A DNA stretch of 64,000 nt from Xanthobacteraceae bacterium. Lineage in GTDB: Bacteria > Pseudomonadota > Alphaproteobacteria > Rhizobiales > Xanthobacteraceae. The notes below the pieces were generated by a model that was not told the origin of the DNA, did no database searches, and saw only the letters and a list, made by a program, of their open reading frames with translations. The DNA lies in NCBI GenBank assembly GCA_023954195.1, contig JAMLIK010000005.1, forward strand, positions 1 through 64,000, written 5' to 3'. Of the stretch, positions 18,110 to 26,585 are shown in pieces (positions within the stretch are counted from its first letter, which is position 1; every line of letters begins with the position of its first letter). The translations under genes were made by a program, and so were the position numbers.

Positions 18110-19480
18110 ATGAGCGCACCGGAAGCCGTCTCGCCCGCCCCTCCCGCGCCCGCGCCGCGCCGCACCGCGTGGCGGGATGCCTGGCTGGTCTATCTGCAAC
18201 CGCGGGTGCTGGTGGTGATGTTCCTCGGCTTCTCGTCGGGGCTGCCGCTGGCGCTGTCCGGCTCGACGCTGCTGGTCTGGGTCAGCGAAGGCGGCGTCAG
18301 CCTCGGCACCATCGGCCTGTTCACCCTGGTCGGCACGCCCTACACGCTGAAATTCCTCTGGGCCCCGCTGGTCGACGGCCTGCGCCTGCCGCTGCTGACG
18401 AGATGGCTCGGCCGCCGCCGTGGCTGGCTGATCTTCACGCAACTGCTGCTGATGGCGGCGATCCTGACGCTGGCGCTGACCGATCCGGCGCGTTCGCCGT
18501 TCTTCGTAGCCCTCGGCGCGCTGCTGGTCGCCACCGCCTCGGCGACGCAGGACATCGTGGTCGATGCCTTCCGCGTCGAAAGCCTGGACGAGAGCGAGCA
18601 GGCCGCCGGCATGGCTTCCTATGTCGCGGCCTATCGCATCGGCATGGTGGCCTCCACCGCCGGCGCGCTGTTCCTGGTCACCGGCTTCGAACATCTCGGC
18701 CTGGTCCGCATCGACGCCTGGATGGCGAGCCTCGCGGTGATGGCCGCGCTGGTGCTGATCGGCGTCGTCACCGTGTTGCTGGCGCGCGAGCCCGAGGGCT
18801 CCGCCCGCAGCGAGGCCACGACCGGCGACACGCCGTCGCTGCAACGGGTGATCGACGCCGCGGTCGGCGCCTTCGCCGAGTTCCTGCGCCGCCCCGACGC
18901 CGTCGCCGTCCTGGTTTTCGTGATGCTGTTCAAGTTCACCGACGCCTTCGCCGGCGCGATGACGGTGCCGTTCATCATCGATGTCGGCTTCACCCGCAAC
19001 GACTACGCGATCATCGTCAAGGGGCTGGGCCTCGCCGCCACGCTGATCGGCGGCTTCGCCGGCGGCTTCCTCGCCCGCGCCTTCCCGCTGATCGCCTGCC
19101 TGTGGATCGGCGGCTTGTTGCAGGCGATCTCCAACCTGACGTTCTCGTGGCTGGCGCTGATCGGGCCGCAGCAATGGGCGCTCGCGGTCGCGGTCAGCGT
19201 CGAGCAGTTCACCGGGGCCATCGGCACCGTGATCTTCGTCGCCTACCTCTCGGCGCTATGCAGCAACCCGCTGCACACCGCCACCCAATACGCGCTGCTC
19301 ACCGCGCTGGCCTCGGTCGGGCGCATCTACCTGTCGTCCGGCGCGGGCTACGTCGCCGCCGCCACCGGCTGGCCGCTGTTCTTCGTCGTCAGCGTGCTGG
19401 TGGCGATCCCGAGCCTGCTGTTGATGATCTGGCTGCAACGGCGCGGACATTTTAAGGCGCTGGAACCGGCGAAAACGTAG
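18110..19480 (+). CDS. ampG: AmpG-like muropeptide MFS permease
   Basis: This 456-residue protein has about 12-14 transmembrane helices. After a Pro/Ala-rich leader, the conserved FLGFSSGLPLALSGSTLLVW and TLKFLWAPLVD segments match AmpG, which imports anhydro-muropeptides for cell-wall recycling. Further family features are ATASATQDIVVDAFR and the YAIIVKGLGL repeat half. No beta-lactamase regulator is adjacent. Other MFS substrates cannot be excluded. Confidence 0.87.
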   Translation: MSAPEAVSPAPPAPAPRRTAWRDAWLVYLQPRVLVVMFLGFSSGLPLALSGSTLLVWVSEGGVSLGTIGLFTLVGTPYTLKFLWAPLVDGLRLPLLTRWLGRRRGWLIFTQLLLMAAILTLALTDPARSPFFVALGALLVATASATQDIVVDAFRVESLDESEQAAGMASYVAAYRIGMVASTAGALFLVTGFEHLGLVRIDAWMASLAVMAALVLIGVVTVLLAREPEGSARSEATTGDTPSLQRVIDAAVGAFAEFLRRPDAVAVLVFVMLFKFTDAFAGAMTVPFIIDVGFTRNDYAIIVKGLGLAATLIGGFAGGFLARAFPLIACLWIGGLLQAISNLTFSWLALIGPQQWALAVAVSVEQFTGAIGTVIFVAYLSALCSNPLHTATQYALLTALASVGRIYLSSGAGYVAAATGWPLFFVVSVLVAIPSLLLMIWLQRRGHFKALEPAKT

Positions 19481-19514
19481 GTAGACTGATCGGAAACCTC
19501 TTTTGAGCGCGGAT

Positions 19515-19660
19515 CGACAACACGAAAGTCGTCGTCTCCGCGCAGGCGGGGACCCAGACTCCGCAGCGCTTCGACTCAATCAATCCGGGCGAAATCGTTC
19601 AAAATAGCGAATGCCAGGGATCTGGGTCCTCGCCTGCGCGAGGACGACGGTTGTCGTGTT
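19515..19660. repeat. long palindromic repeat (GTCGTC...GGGACCCA type)
   Basis: The arms CCGCGCAGGCGGGGACCCAGA and TCTGGGTCCTCGCCTGCGCG, with outer GTCGTC/GACGAC, enclose an internal sequence that is also shared with the copy at 33240-33360 (CCGCAGCG, TCGTTCAAA and GCCAGGG blocks). It lies between the convergent ampG and recR genes. Confidence 0.85.
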
Positions 19661-19673
19661 GCGGCGAAAACCC

Positions 19674-20279
19674 TCAAAACGCCGTCCGCTGCCGCATCGC
19701 CGCCGACAGGGTGCCTTCGTCGAGATAGTCGAGTTCGCCGCCGACCGGGACGCCGTGCGCCATCCGCGTCACCTTGACGTGGGCGTCCTGCAACAGATCG
19801 GTGACGTAATGCGCCGTGGTCTGGCCGTCGACCGTCGCATTGAGCGCCAGCACCACCTCCTTGACCTCCGCCGCGTGGGCGCGCGCCACCAGCGGGTCGA
19901 TGGTCAGATCGTCCGGCCCGATGCCGTCGAGCGGCGACAGCGTCGCGCCGAGCACGTGATAAAGGCCGTTGATGGCGTTGGCGCGCTCCAGCGCCCAGAG
20001 GTCGGCGACATCCGCCACCACCACGATAATCGACGGATCGCGGCGCGGATCGGTGCACACGGTGCAGGGATCGACGGTGTCGATGTTGCCGCAGGTCCTG
20101 CAGACCTGGAGGCGCTCCATCGCGGTCTGCAACGCGCTGGTCAGCGGGCCCATCAGCGCCTCGCGCTTCTTAATCAGATGCAATGCGGCGCGGCGCGCCG
20201 AGCGCGGCCCGAGCCCCGGCAGCCGCGCCAGCATTTGAATGAGCCGCTCGATCTCCGGCCCGGCGACGCGCGCTGCCAT
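19674..20279 (-). CDS. recR: recombination protein RecR
   Basis: This 201-residue protein acts with RecF and RecO in loading RecA at gaps. An N-terminal helix-hairpin-helix ([16 protein letters not shown]), a four-cysteine zinc site ([17 protein letters not shown]) and a Toprim domain ([16 protein letters not shown]) appear in order. It follows ybaB by 16 bases in the dnaX-ybaB-recR cluster, a conserved arrangement. Confidence 0.97.
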   Translation of the reverse strand: MAARVAGPEIERLIQMLARLPGLGPRSARRAALHLIKKREALMGPLTSALQTAMERLQVCRTCGNIDTVDPCTVCTDPRRDPSIIVVVADVADLWALERANAINGLYHVLGATLSPLDGIGPDDLTIDPLVARAHAAEVKEVVLALNATVDGQTTAHYVTDLLQDAHVKVTRMAHGVPVGGELDYLDEGTLSAAMRQRTAF

Positions 20280-20295
20280 CTCGGCCGCGACCCGC

Positions 20296-20613
20296 TCAGC
20301 CGAGCAGGCCGGGCGGCAGGCCGAGCCCGCCGGTCAGCGCCTGCATCTTCTCCTGCATCGCCACCTCCGCCTTGCGGCGCGCGTCGTTGCAGGCGGTGAC
20401 GATGAGGTCCTCGACGATCTCGTGCTCCTCGGGCTTCAGCAGCGACGGGTCGATGCGGATCGCCTTCACTTCCATCTTCGCGGTCATGCGCACCGTCACC
20501 ATGCCGCCGCCGGACAAGCCATCGACCTCGATCTGATCGAGTTCGTCCTGCATCGCCTTCATCTTCGATTGCAGTTGCGCGGCCTGTTTCATCATGCCGA
20601 GAAAATCAGCCAT
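20296..20613 (-). CDS. YbaB/EbfC family nucleoid-associated protein
   Basis: This 105-residue DNA-binding protein matches YbaB/EbfC: an N-terminal helix [20 protein letters not shown], a central sheet with [19 protein letters not shown], and a C-terminal helix ending [10 protein letters not shown]. Members bind DNA as dimers and influence nucleoid organisation. It sits between dnaX and recR, as in most bacteria, and is probably co-transcribed with both. Confidence 0.95.
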   Translation of the reverse strand: MADFLGMMKQAAQLQSKMKAMQDELDQIEVDGLSGGGMVTVRMTAKMEVKAIRIDPSLLKPEEHEIVEDLIVTACNDARRKAEVAMQEKMQALTGGLGLPPGLLG

Positions 20614-20637
20614 GATCGTTCCTTTTCACATGCGTTT

Positions 20638-22482
20638 TCAGTCGTCGCCGTCGGATCCGTCCGCGGTGTCGTCATCGGGAATATCGGTATCGGGCAGGTC
20701 GGGCGCGAGATGGCGCACCTCGACGATTTTCGCGCCGGGGAATCGCGCCAGCACCTCGCGCACGCGGGGGTCGGCCTCGGCGCTGCGTTCGCGCTCGGAG
20801 CGCGCCTGCGTCGCCTGCTCGCGCAACGTCGGCTGCCCTTCAGCGTTGGAGACGATCACCGCCCAGCGCCGCCCGGTCCATTGTTCCAGCTTGCGCGCGA
20901 GATCGTTGATGAGCGTGCGCGAGGCGCTGCGCTCCATCGCCACTTCCAGCCGCCCGTCCTCGAACCGGACCAGCCGGACATCGGCTTCCAGCGCCGACTT
21001 GGTTTGCAAATCGCGCTGCGCGGCGGCGAGCGCCACCAGATCCGGGAAACTCGCGATCTTCAACGGCTGCGGTGCGGCCGTGGCCGCCGGCGACGGCATC
21101 GCCATGCGGGCCTGCGCCTCAACGCCGGTGCGCGGCGCGGCCGGGCGCATCGGGGTGACCGAGGCCGCCTGCGGCATTGCCGACGACGCGCCCGCGCCGG
21201 ATGGCGGGCCGCGGGATGCCGCGCCGACCGGCAACGGCGCTCCGCCGCCATTTTGGTCGATCATCCGGATCGCCTCGTCTGGCGTCGGCAGGTCGGCGAC
21301 ATAGGCGATTCGCACCAGCACCATCTCGGCGGCGGCGGCCGGGCGGGTCGCGCCCTGCACCTCCGCGATGCCCTTGAGCAGCATCTGCCACATCCGCGAC
21401 AACACCCGCATCGACAGCTTGACGGCGAACTCCCGCGCGCGCCCCCGCTCGGTCTCGCCGAACACCACGTTGTCGGCGGTCGAAGGCACGATCTTGACGC
21501 GGGTGACGAAGTTGACGAATTCGGCGAGATCGCTCAGCACCACCACCGGATCGGCGCCGGTGTCGTACTGCTCGCGAAACTCCTTGAAGGCGGCGACGAT
21601 ATCGCCGCGCGCGAGCGCGTCGAACAGGTCGATGACGCGGGCGCGGTCGGCGAGGCCGAGCATCTGCCGCACGTCCTCGGCGCGCACCGGGCCGGCGGCA
21701 TGGGCGATGGCCTGATCGAACAGCGACAGCGAGTCACGCACCGAGCCTTCCGCCGCCCGCGCGATCATGCCCAGCGCCTCGGCTTCCGCCTCGACATTCT
21801 CCATCGCCGCGATGTTGGCCAGATGCGCCATCAGCACGTCGGCCTCGACCCGCTTCAGGTCGAAGCGCTGGCAGCGCGACAGCACCGTGACCGGCACCTT
21901 GCGGATCTCGGTGGTGGCGAACACGAACTTGGCGTGGGCCGGCGGCTCCTCCAGCGTCTTCAGGAAGGCGTTGAACGCCGCCGTCGACAGCATGTGGACT
22001 TCGTCGATGATATAGACCTTGTAGCGCGCGCTGGACGGCGCGTAGCGGACGCTGTCGTTGATCTGGCGGACGTCGTCGACGCCGGTATGCGACGCCGCGT
22101 CCATTTCCAGCACGTCGATGTGCCGGCTTTCCATGATCGCCTGACAATGGGTGCCGAGCACTGGCATTTTCACCGTCGGCCCGCTCGCCGAGCCGTCCGG
22201 CAACTCGTAGTTCAGCGCCCGCGCCAGAATCCGCGCGGTGGTGGTCTTGCCGACGCCGCGCACGCCGGTGAGAATCCAGGCTTGCGGGATCCGTCCCGTC
22301 TCGAAGGCATTGGAGACGGTGCGGACCAGCGCCTCCTGGCCGATCAGATTGTCGAAATTGGTCGGGCGGTATTTGCGGGCGAGCACGCGATAATGCGCCG
22401 CGTCTTGCGCCGCCCCGGCGCGGCCGAGGTCGAAACCGCCCTGATCCTCGGAAGGCGTTGCAGAGGTGTCGCTGTCGGTCAT
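20638..22482 (-). CDS. dnaX: DNA polymerase III subunit gamma/tau
   Basis: This 614-residue clamp-loader subunit has the AAA+ core at about 30-250: Walker A GVRGVGKTT (73-81), Walker B YIIDEVHML, and the SRC sensor in VLSRCQRF. The C-terminal tau-like region (about 370-614) is Pro/Ala-rich and ends in an acidic tail. The start at MTDSDTSATP was chosen because the upstream extension is non-coding. The segment that normally carries the zinc-binding cysteines retains only one Cys (GTHCQAIME). It heads the dnaX-ybaB-recR operon. Confidence 0.96.
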   Translation of the reverse strand: MTDSDTSATPSEDQGGFDLGRAGAAQDAAHYRVLARKYRPTNFDNLIGQEALVRTVSNAFETGRIPQAWILTGVRGVGKTTTARILARALNYELPDGSASGPTVKMPVLGTHCQAIMESRHIDVLEMDAASHTGVDDVRQINDSVRYAPSSARYKVYIIDEVHMLSTAAFNAFLKTLEEPPAHAKFVFATTEIRKVPVTVLSRCQRFDLKRVEADVLMAHLANIAAMENVEAEAEALGMIARAAEGSVRDSLSLFDQAIAHAAGPVRAEDVRQMLGLADRARVIDLFDALARGDIVAAFKEFREQYDTGADPVVVLSDLAEFVNFVTRVKIVPSTADNVVFGETERGRAREFAVKLSMRVLSRMWQMLLKGIAEVQGATRPAAAAEMVLVRIAYVADLPTPDEAIRMIDQNGGGAPLPVGAASRGPPSGAGASSAMPQAASVTPMRPAAPRTGVEAQARMAMPSPAATAAPQPLKIASFPDLVALAAAQRDLQTKSALEADVRLVRFEDGRLEVAMERSASRTLINDLARKLEQWTGRRWAVIVSNAEGQPTLREQATQARSERERSAEADPRVREVLARFPGAKIVEVRHLAPDLPDTDIPDDDTADGSDGDD

Positions 22483-22595
22483 CGAGCGATCCGCAATGGC
22501 ATAAGTTGACGGGAACCGGCTTGCGGAAATGTCCGGGTCTTGCCCGCCACCGAGGGCAGGCAACGGAGCGGCAAAGCGCCCCGAAAAGCAAGGTA

Positions 22596-22689
22596 GGAGA
22601 CTGACGAGCGACCCGATCCGGACCTCGTTAGGGCTGCTTCCTTCCGGACCTGACCCGGTTGGCGAGAGGCTCGTCCACCGCCAATCTCC
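22596..22689 (-). ncRNA. ffs: signal recognition particle RNA (small bacterial type)
   Basis: On the minus strand the hallmark apical sequence CAGGTCCGGAAGGAAGCAG, with its GGAA tetraloop and symmetric loop, sits in a long hairpin whose ends GGAGATTGG and CAGTCTCC pair. The RNA binds Ffh to form the signal recognition particle for co-translational membrane targeting. It is about 94 nt and lies just upstream of dnaX in the same direction, a common position. The exact ends are estimated from base pairing. Confidence 0.94.
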
Positions 22690-22819
22690 CGGTCCCTATT
22701 TGGGGCCAAAAGCAACGGAAAGCAAGCCACCCGGCGCCCGGTTCCACGGCAATGCCCTTGAGGCGGTTGTTTGCCGGCCCGCACTCTGCGAAAGTGCCGG
22801 AACCTGCTTGAGAATCCGC

Positions 22820-23269
22820 ATGCCCGCCGATTGGTCGCTCCACCCGCAGCTCGACAATGACACCGCTCCGGTCGGTGACCTGCCGCTGTGCCGGGTGCTG
22901 TTGATCCGGGACGCGAATTATCCCTGGCTGGTGCTGGTCCCGCGCCGTCCCGGCGCGGTCGAGATCATCGATCTGGATGCGGCGGCGCAAGCGCAATTGA
23001 TGATCGAGATCGCGAGCGCCTCGCGGGCGCTGCGCGACATCACGAGCTGCGACAAGCTCAATGTCGCGGCACTGGGCAACATGGTGCCGCAACTGCATAT
23101 CCACGTCATCGCCCGCCGCCGAACCGACGCCGCGTGGCCGCGCCCGGTGTGGGGCGTGGCGCCGGCGCGGCCTTATGACGTGAATGACATGCGGCAACTG
23201 ATCGAGACGCTGCGGCGCGACATTCCTGATTTGAAGGACCCAAGACAGGAACCAAGACAGGACACATGA
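22820..23269 (+). CDS. HIT family hydrolase
   Basis: The 149-residue protein carries the histidine-triad-like segment QLHIHVIAR near residue 95, preceded by the CDKLNVAALGNMVPQ block. HIT proteins hydrolyse or transfer nucleotidyl groups. The third histidine position of the canonical HxHxHxx motif is not His here, as in some divergent HIT proteins. The start MPADWSLHPQL fits family length. It overlaps nudC by four bases. Confidence 0.85.
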   Translation: MPADWSLHPQLDNDTAPVGDLPLCRVLLIRDANYPWLVLVPRRPGAVEIIDLDAAAQAQLMIEIASASRALRDITSCDKLNVAALGNMVPQLHIHVIARRRTDAAWPRPVWGVAPARPYDVNDMRQLIETLRRDIPDLKDPRQEPRQDT

Positions 23270-24210
23270 CAGCAACGCCCCACTCTCAATTCCCGCTCGG
23301 CCAACCCGCTTTCGTTTCCAACGCGCTGGAGCGCGCCGCGCATCTGCGCACCGACGATGCCAGACTGCTGGCGATGGAGGCGCGGCCCGACGCCCGCGCC
23401 TATGTCGTCATCCGCGACTCGCTGGCGGTCAAGCGCGAGGGCGACGGCGTCCGCGCGCTGCTGTCGGTGAAAGAGGCGCTGGCATTCGGCGCCAATCCCG
23501 GCACCATCTTCCTCGGTCTGCGCGGCGAGACGCCGGTGTTCGGCATGGGTATCGCCGACGATGCCGCCGAAAAGCTCGTGGGCCGCGCCGACGCCGCGGT
23601 GGCCGAACTGCGCGGCATGGCGATGCAAGGCGCGATCCCGCCGGGCGAACTGTCCGCCGTGGCGATGGCGAAATCCATGGTCAACTGGCACCGCCGCCAC
23701 GGCTATTGCGCCAATTGCGGCGCCCGCACCCGCGCCGCGCAGGGCGGCTGGCGGCGCGACTGCCCCGGCTGCAAGGCCGAGCACTTTCCGCGCACCGATC
23801 CCGTCGTCATCATGCTGGTGACCGCCGACGACGCCTGCCTGCTCGGCCGCCAGAAGCAGTTTCCCGCCGGCATGTGGTCGTGCCTCGCCGGCTTCGTCGA
23901 GGCGGCGGAAACCATCGAGGACGCGGTGCGTCGCGAGGTGATGGAGGAATCCGGCATAAGCTGCGACAATGTTCAATACTACATGACGCAGCCATGGCCC
24001 TATCCGTCGTCGCTGATGATCGGCTGCACGGCGCTGGCGCTGACCCGCGACATCGTCATCGACCGCACCGAGCTTGAGGACGTGCGCTGGTTCCCGCGCG
24101 CTGAAGCCGCGCAGATGCTGGCGCGGACCCATCCGGACGGGCTGACCGGGCCGCACCCCTTCGCCATCGCCCACCATCTGGTCGGCCGCTGGCTGCAAGT
24201 TGGCGGCTGA
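23266..24210 (+). CDS. nudC: NAD(+)/NADH diphosphatase (NudC-like Nudix hydrolase)
   Basis: The 314-residue protein has an N-terminal domain, a four-cysteine zinc ribbon (YCANCGAR ... CPGCKAEHFPRTDP, about residues 146-170) and a Nudix box GFVEAAETIEDAVRREVMEE (about 208-230). The trailing VQYYMTQPWPYPSSLMIG is the NudC-specific SQPWPFPxS-type motif. It cleaves NADH to NMNH and AMP and removes NAD caps from RNA in known relatives. It is translationally coupled to the HIT gene. Confidence 0.95.
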   Translation: MTATPHSQFPLGQPAFVSNALERAAHLRTDDARLLAMEARPDARAYVVIRDSLAVKREGDGVRALLSVKEALAFGANPGTIFLGLRGETPVFGMGIADDAAEKLVGRADAAVAELRGMAMQGAIPPGELSAVAMAKSMVNWHRRHGYCANCGARTRAAQGGWRRDCPGCKAEHFPRTDPVVIMLVTADDACLLGRQKQFPAGMWSCLAGFVEAAETIEDAVRREVMEESGISCDNVQYYMTQPWPYPSSLMIGCTALALTRDIVIDRTELEDVRWFPRAEAAQMLARTHPDGLTGPHPFAIAHHLVGRWLQVGG

Positions 24211-24217
24211 GGCCGGC

Positions 24218-25171
24218 ATGAGCGATACCCCCATCTCATCAAACCGGCCGCGCGTTCTCTGCATCGGCATGCCGGTGCGCGACCTTGCGTTCCGCGTCGA
24301 GGGCGTGCCGCCGCCCGGCGACAAGGTGCCGGCCAGCGCGTTCAAGGAAATCGCCGGCGGCAACGCGCTCAACGCCGCGATCGGCATCACCCGGCTCGGC
24401 GGCCGCGCCGCGCTCGCCGGTCCGATGGGCGATGCCGCCGAGACCTCGGCGCAATTCATCCTCGACAAACTCGGCGAAGAAGGCATCGACAGCCGGCACC
24501 TGCTGCATATGCCGGGACTGGTGACGCCGATTTCCGCCGTCATGATCGATCCGGGCGGCGAACGCACCATCGTCACCTTCCGCGATCCAGCGCTGTGGCA
24601 GGCGCGGCTGCCTGGCCCCGATGCGCTGCTTGAGGGGTGCGGCGCGGTGCTGGTCGAGGGCCGCTGCGCGTCTTTCGCTCTCGCGCCTTGCGCCGAGGCG
24701 CGCCGCAGGGCAATTCCCGTGGTGGTGGACGTCGATGCCGCGATGTCGCCGCGCGAGGGTCTGCTCACCGCCGCCTCGCACCTGGTCTTCTCCAGCGAAG
24801 CGGTGCGACGGACCGCCGGCATCGACGACGACGCCGGGGCGCTGCGCAAGATCGCCCAGCTGACGCCGTCGTTCCTGGCCGCGACGCGCGGCCCGCGCGG
24901 CACGCTCTGGCTCGATCCGGCCGGCGCGCTTCAGGAAACGGCGGCGTTCCCCGTGCAGGCCGTCGATACACTCGGCGCCGGCGACATTTTTCACGGCGCC
25001 TTCACGCTGGCGTTGACCGAGGGCCAGCCGGTGCCGGCCGCGCTACGCTTCGCCTCGGCCGCCGCGGCGCTGAAATGCACCCGCTTCGGCGGCGCCTTTG
25101 CCTGCCCGCAACGGGCTGAGGTTGAAGCGTTTTTGGCCGGAAACCCAGCGCCTTCCGCCCAGTCCAGCTAA
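24218..25171 (+). CDS. PfkB family carbohydrate kinase
   Basis: This 317-residue kinase has the ribokinase-fold signatures EIAGGNALNAAIGITRLGG near the N-terminus and DTLGAGDIFHGAF near the C-terminus, whose Asp is the catalytic base. The substrate is probably a sugar or nucleoside but cannot be told from sequence alone. The ATG 8 bases after the nudC stop was chosen over an overlapping TTG. Its place directly after nudC may reflect nucleoside salvage, which is an inference. Confidence 0.87.
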   Translation: MSDTPISSNRPRVLCIGMPVRDLAFRVEGVPPPGDKVPASAFKEIAGGNALNAAIGITRLGGRAALAGPMGDAAETSAQFILDKLGEEGIDSRHLLHMPGLVTPISAVMIDPGGERTIVTFRDPALWQARLPGPDALLEGCGAVLVEGRCASFALAPCAEARRRAIPVVVDVDAAMSPREGLLTAASHLVFSSEAVRRTAGIDDDAGALRKIAQLTPSFLAATRGPRGTLWLDPAGALQETAAFPVQAVDTLGAGDIFHGAFTLALTEGQPVPAALRFASAAAALKCTRFGGAFACPQRAEVEAFLAGNPAPSAQSS

Positions 25172-25184
25172 AATACCGCTTGTC

Positions 25185-25201
25185 ATGGAATAATTTTCCA
25201 T
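25185..25201. promoter_or_regulatory. candidate Lrp/AsnC operator
   Basis: The 17-base perfect palindrome ATGGAA-TAATT-TTCCAT lies 43 bases before the Lrp-family start codon in an AT-rich stretch unlike its surroundings. Related half-sites (ATATGGAAG, GGGAATTTCTCCC) follow up to 25235. Lrp-family genes are commonly autoregulated through such AT-rich dyads, so this is a plausible self-binding site. Binding is inferred. Confidence 0.6.
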
Positions 25202-25243
25202 ATAAGAGGGAATTTCTCCCAAATATGGAAGAAATATCTTCTC

Positions 25244-25753
25244 ATGACCGACCCTACCACTCCCGCTCCTGAACCCGGCCGCCGGCTCGACGCCATCGAC
25301 CGCAAGATCCTTACCGTGTTGCAGGACGACGCCTCGCTGTCGGTGGCCGAGATCGGCGACCGCGTCGGGCTGTCGTCCACGCCATGCTGGAAGCGCATTC
25401 AGCGGCTTGAGGCCGACGGCGTCATCACCCGGCGCGTGGCGCTGGTCGATCAGAACAAGATCGGGCTCGGCATCACCGTGTTCGTCTCGGTGGAGAGCGG
25501 CGATCACTCCGACGGCTGGCTGAAGACATTCGCCGAGGCGGTGAGCGCCATGCCGGAGGTGATCGAATTCTACCGGATGGCCGGCGACGTCGATTACATG
25601 CTGCGCGTCGTCACCGCCGACATGCAGAGCTATGACGTATTCTACAAGAAGCTCATCAGCGCGGTGGCGCTCAAGAACGTCACCTCGCGCTTCGCCATGG
25701 AGAAGATCAAGTCGGTGACCGCGCTGCCGGTGCCGCCGGTGAGCGCGGGGTAG
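25244..25753 (+). CDS. Lrp/AsnC family transcriptional regulator
   Basis: This 169-residue regulator has an N-terminal winged helix-turn-helix (about 15-75; RLDAIDRKILTVLQDD, VGLSSTPCWKRIQRLEADG) and a C-terminal RAM/AsnC ligand-binding domain (about 80-165) that normally forms octamers around amino acids. Its ligand is unknown. The palindromic AT-rich upstream region suggests autoregulation. It is transcribed towards a convergent protease-inhibitor-like gene. Confidence 0.93.
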   Translation: MTDPTTPAPEPGRRLDAIDRKILTVLQDDASLSVAEIGDRVGLSSTPCWKRIQRLEADGVITRRVALVDQNKIGLGITVFVSVESGDHSDGWLKTFAEAVSAMPEVIEFYRMAGDVDYMLRVVTADMQSYDVFYKKLISAVALKNVTSRFAMEKIKSVTALPVPPVSAG

Positions 25754-25788
25754 GGCGGCTGCGCGCGCAACCCGAAAGCCGTCCTGCT

Positions 25789-25825
25789 CCGCCAACGGTC
25801 CGGCTTCGCGCGGACCCGTTGGCGG
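25789..25825. terminator. hairpin between convergent genes
   Basis: The arms CCGCCAACGGTCCG and CGGACCCGTTGGCGG (one bulge) form a strong stem with an 8-base loop, exactly between the convergent Lrp gene and the minus-strand operon. There is no long T run on either side, so termination is inferred from position and strength. Confidence 0.45.
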
Positions 25826-25871
25826 ACGATGACGCCTATCTTCCCTTCTGACGGCCAACGCAACGGCCTCG

Positions 25872-26582
25872 CTACTGCCGCACCATGAACAGCGGATCGG
25901 CGCTGTCGGGCAGGCGCCGCCATTGGGCGTTGTCGTCGGCCTCGAAGCGCCAGGTCTCGCCGCGCGCCGACATCAGCAGCATTTCGCCGCGTTCCAGCCG
26001 CCACAGCGTCGGCGCGAAGGCGACCACCGCGGGGTCGCAGCGCGGCTTGACGAAGACGGCGAAATTGTCGCCGCCGGCCTCGGTGTTGGTGAGGGTGAGG
26101 GCGCAGATCACCGCGCCGGAGCCGCGCACCATCGCCCAGTTGCCGATCATCTGGTCCATCGAGCGCGCCTGCGCCCGCGCCGCCGCCAGATTCTGCAACA
26201 GATAGATCCCCTCGCCAGAGCGGCGGCCTTCGAGAATCCCGCTCTCGACCTCGGTGAAGTCGATCACCGGTTGCCCGCCGGCATCCTGCAAGCGGACGAT
26301 ATCCAGTCCCTTGATGCTCCATGCCGCGATGTCCCGAGTGAACGGCAACGCCTCGGCGCAGCCGGGCTCAAGCGCAAGCTTCATGCCTTGCGTCGCCCCT
26401 GGCGCCGCCGCATCGGCCTTCAACGTCACGACGCAGGTCTTGCCGCGTTCGGCGGTCGACAGTTCCCACTGGCCGATCATCTCTTTCTTGAGATTGGCGG
26501 CGCTCTGCGCCGAGGCGGTCGCGCCGGCGGCGAGCCACGCCACGAGCGCCAGCATCGCCAGCCGGATCGCCGCGGCGCCCAT
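25872..26582 (-). CDS. AprI/Inh-type metalloprotease-inhibitor-like protein, duplicated domain
   Basis: This 236-residue exported protein has a signal peptide at about 1-25 (cleavage likely after ATASA). Two similar beta-barrel units follow: one starting MIGQWELSTAERGKTCVVTL and one starting MIGNWAMVRGSGAVICALTL, each with a paired downstream Cys (GCAEAL, RCDPAV). This pattern matches the Inh/AprI family of periplasmic inhibitors of serralysin-type proteases. No protease gene is adjacent. Its position at the end of the ABC-transporter operon is unexplained. Confidence 0.72.
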   Translation of the reverse strand: MGAAAIRLAMLALVAWLAAGATASAQSAANLKKEMIGQWELSTAERGKTCVVTLKADAAAPGATQGMKLALEPGCAEALPFTRDIAAWSIKGLDIVRLQDAGGQPVIDFTEVESGILEGRRSGEGIYLLQNLAAARAQARSMDQMIGNWAMVRGSGAVICALTLTNTEAGGDNFAVFVKPRCDPAVVAFAPTLWRLERGEMLLMSARGETWRFEADDNAQWRRLPDSADPLFMVRQ

Positions 26583-26585
26583 GGC

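Noticed and set aside
20239-22509. 756-residue plus-strand open frame opposite dnaX and ybaB
   Set aside because: Arg/His/Gln-rich antisense shadow with no family resemblance; dnaX on the other strand has full AAA+ motifs.
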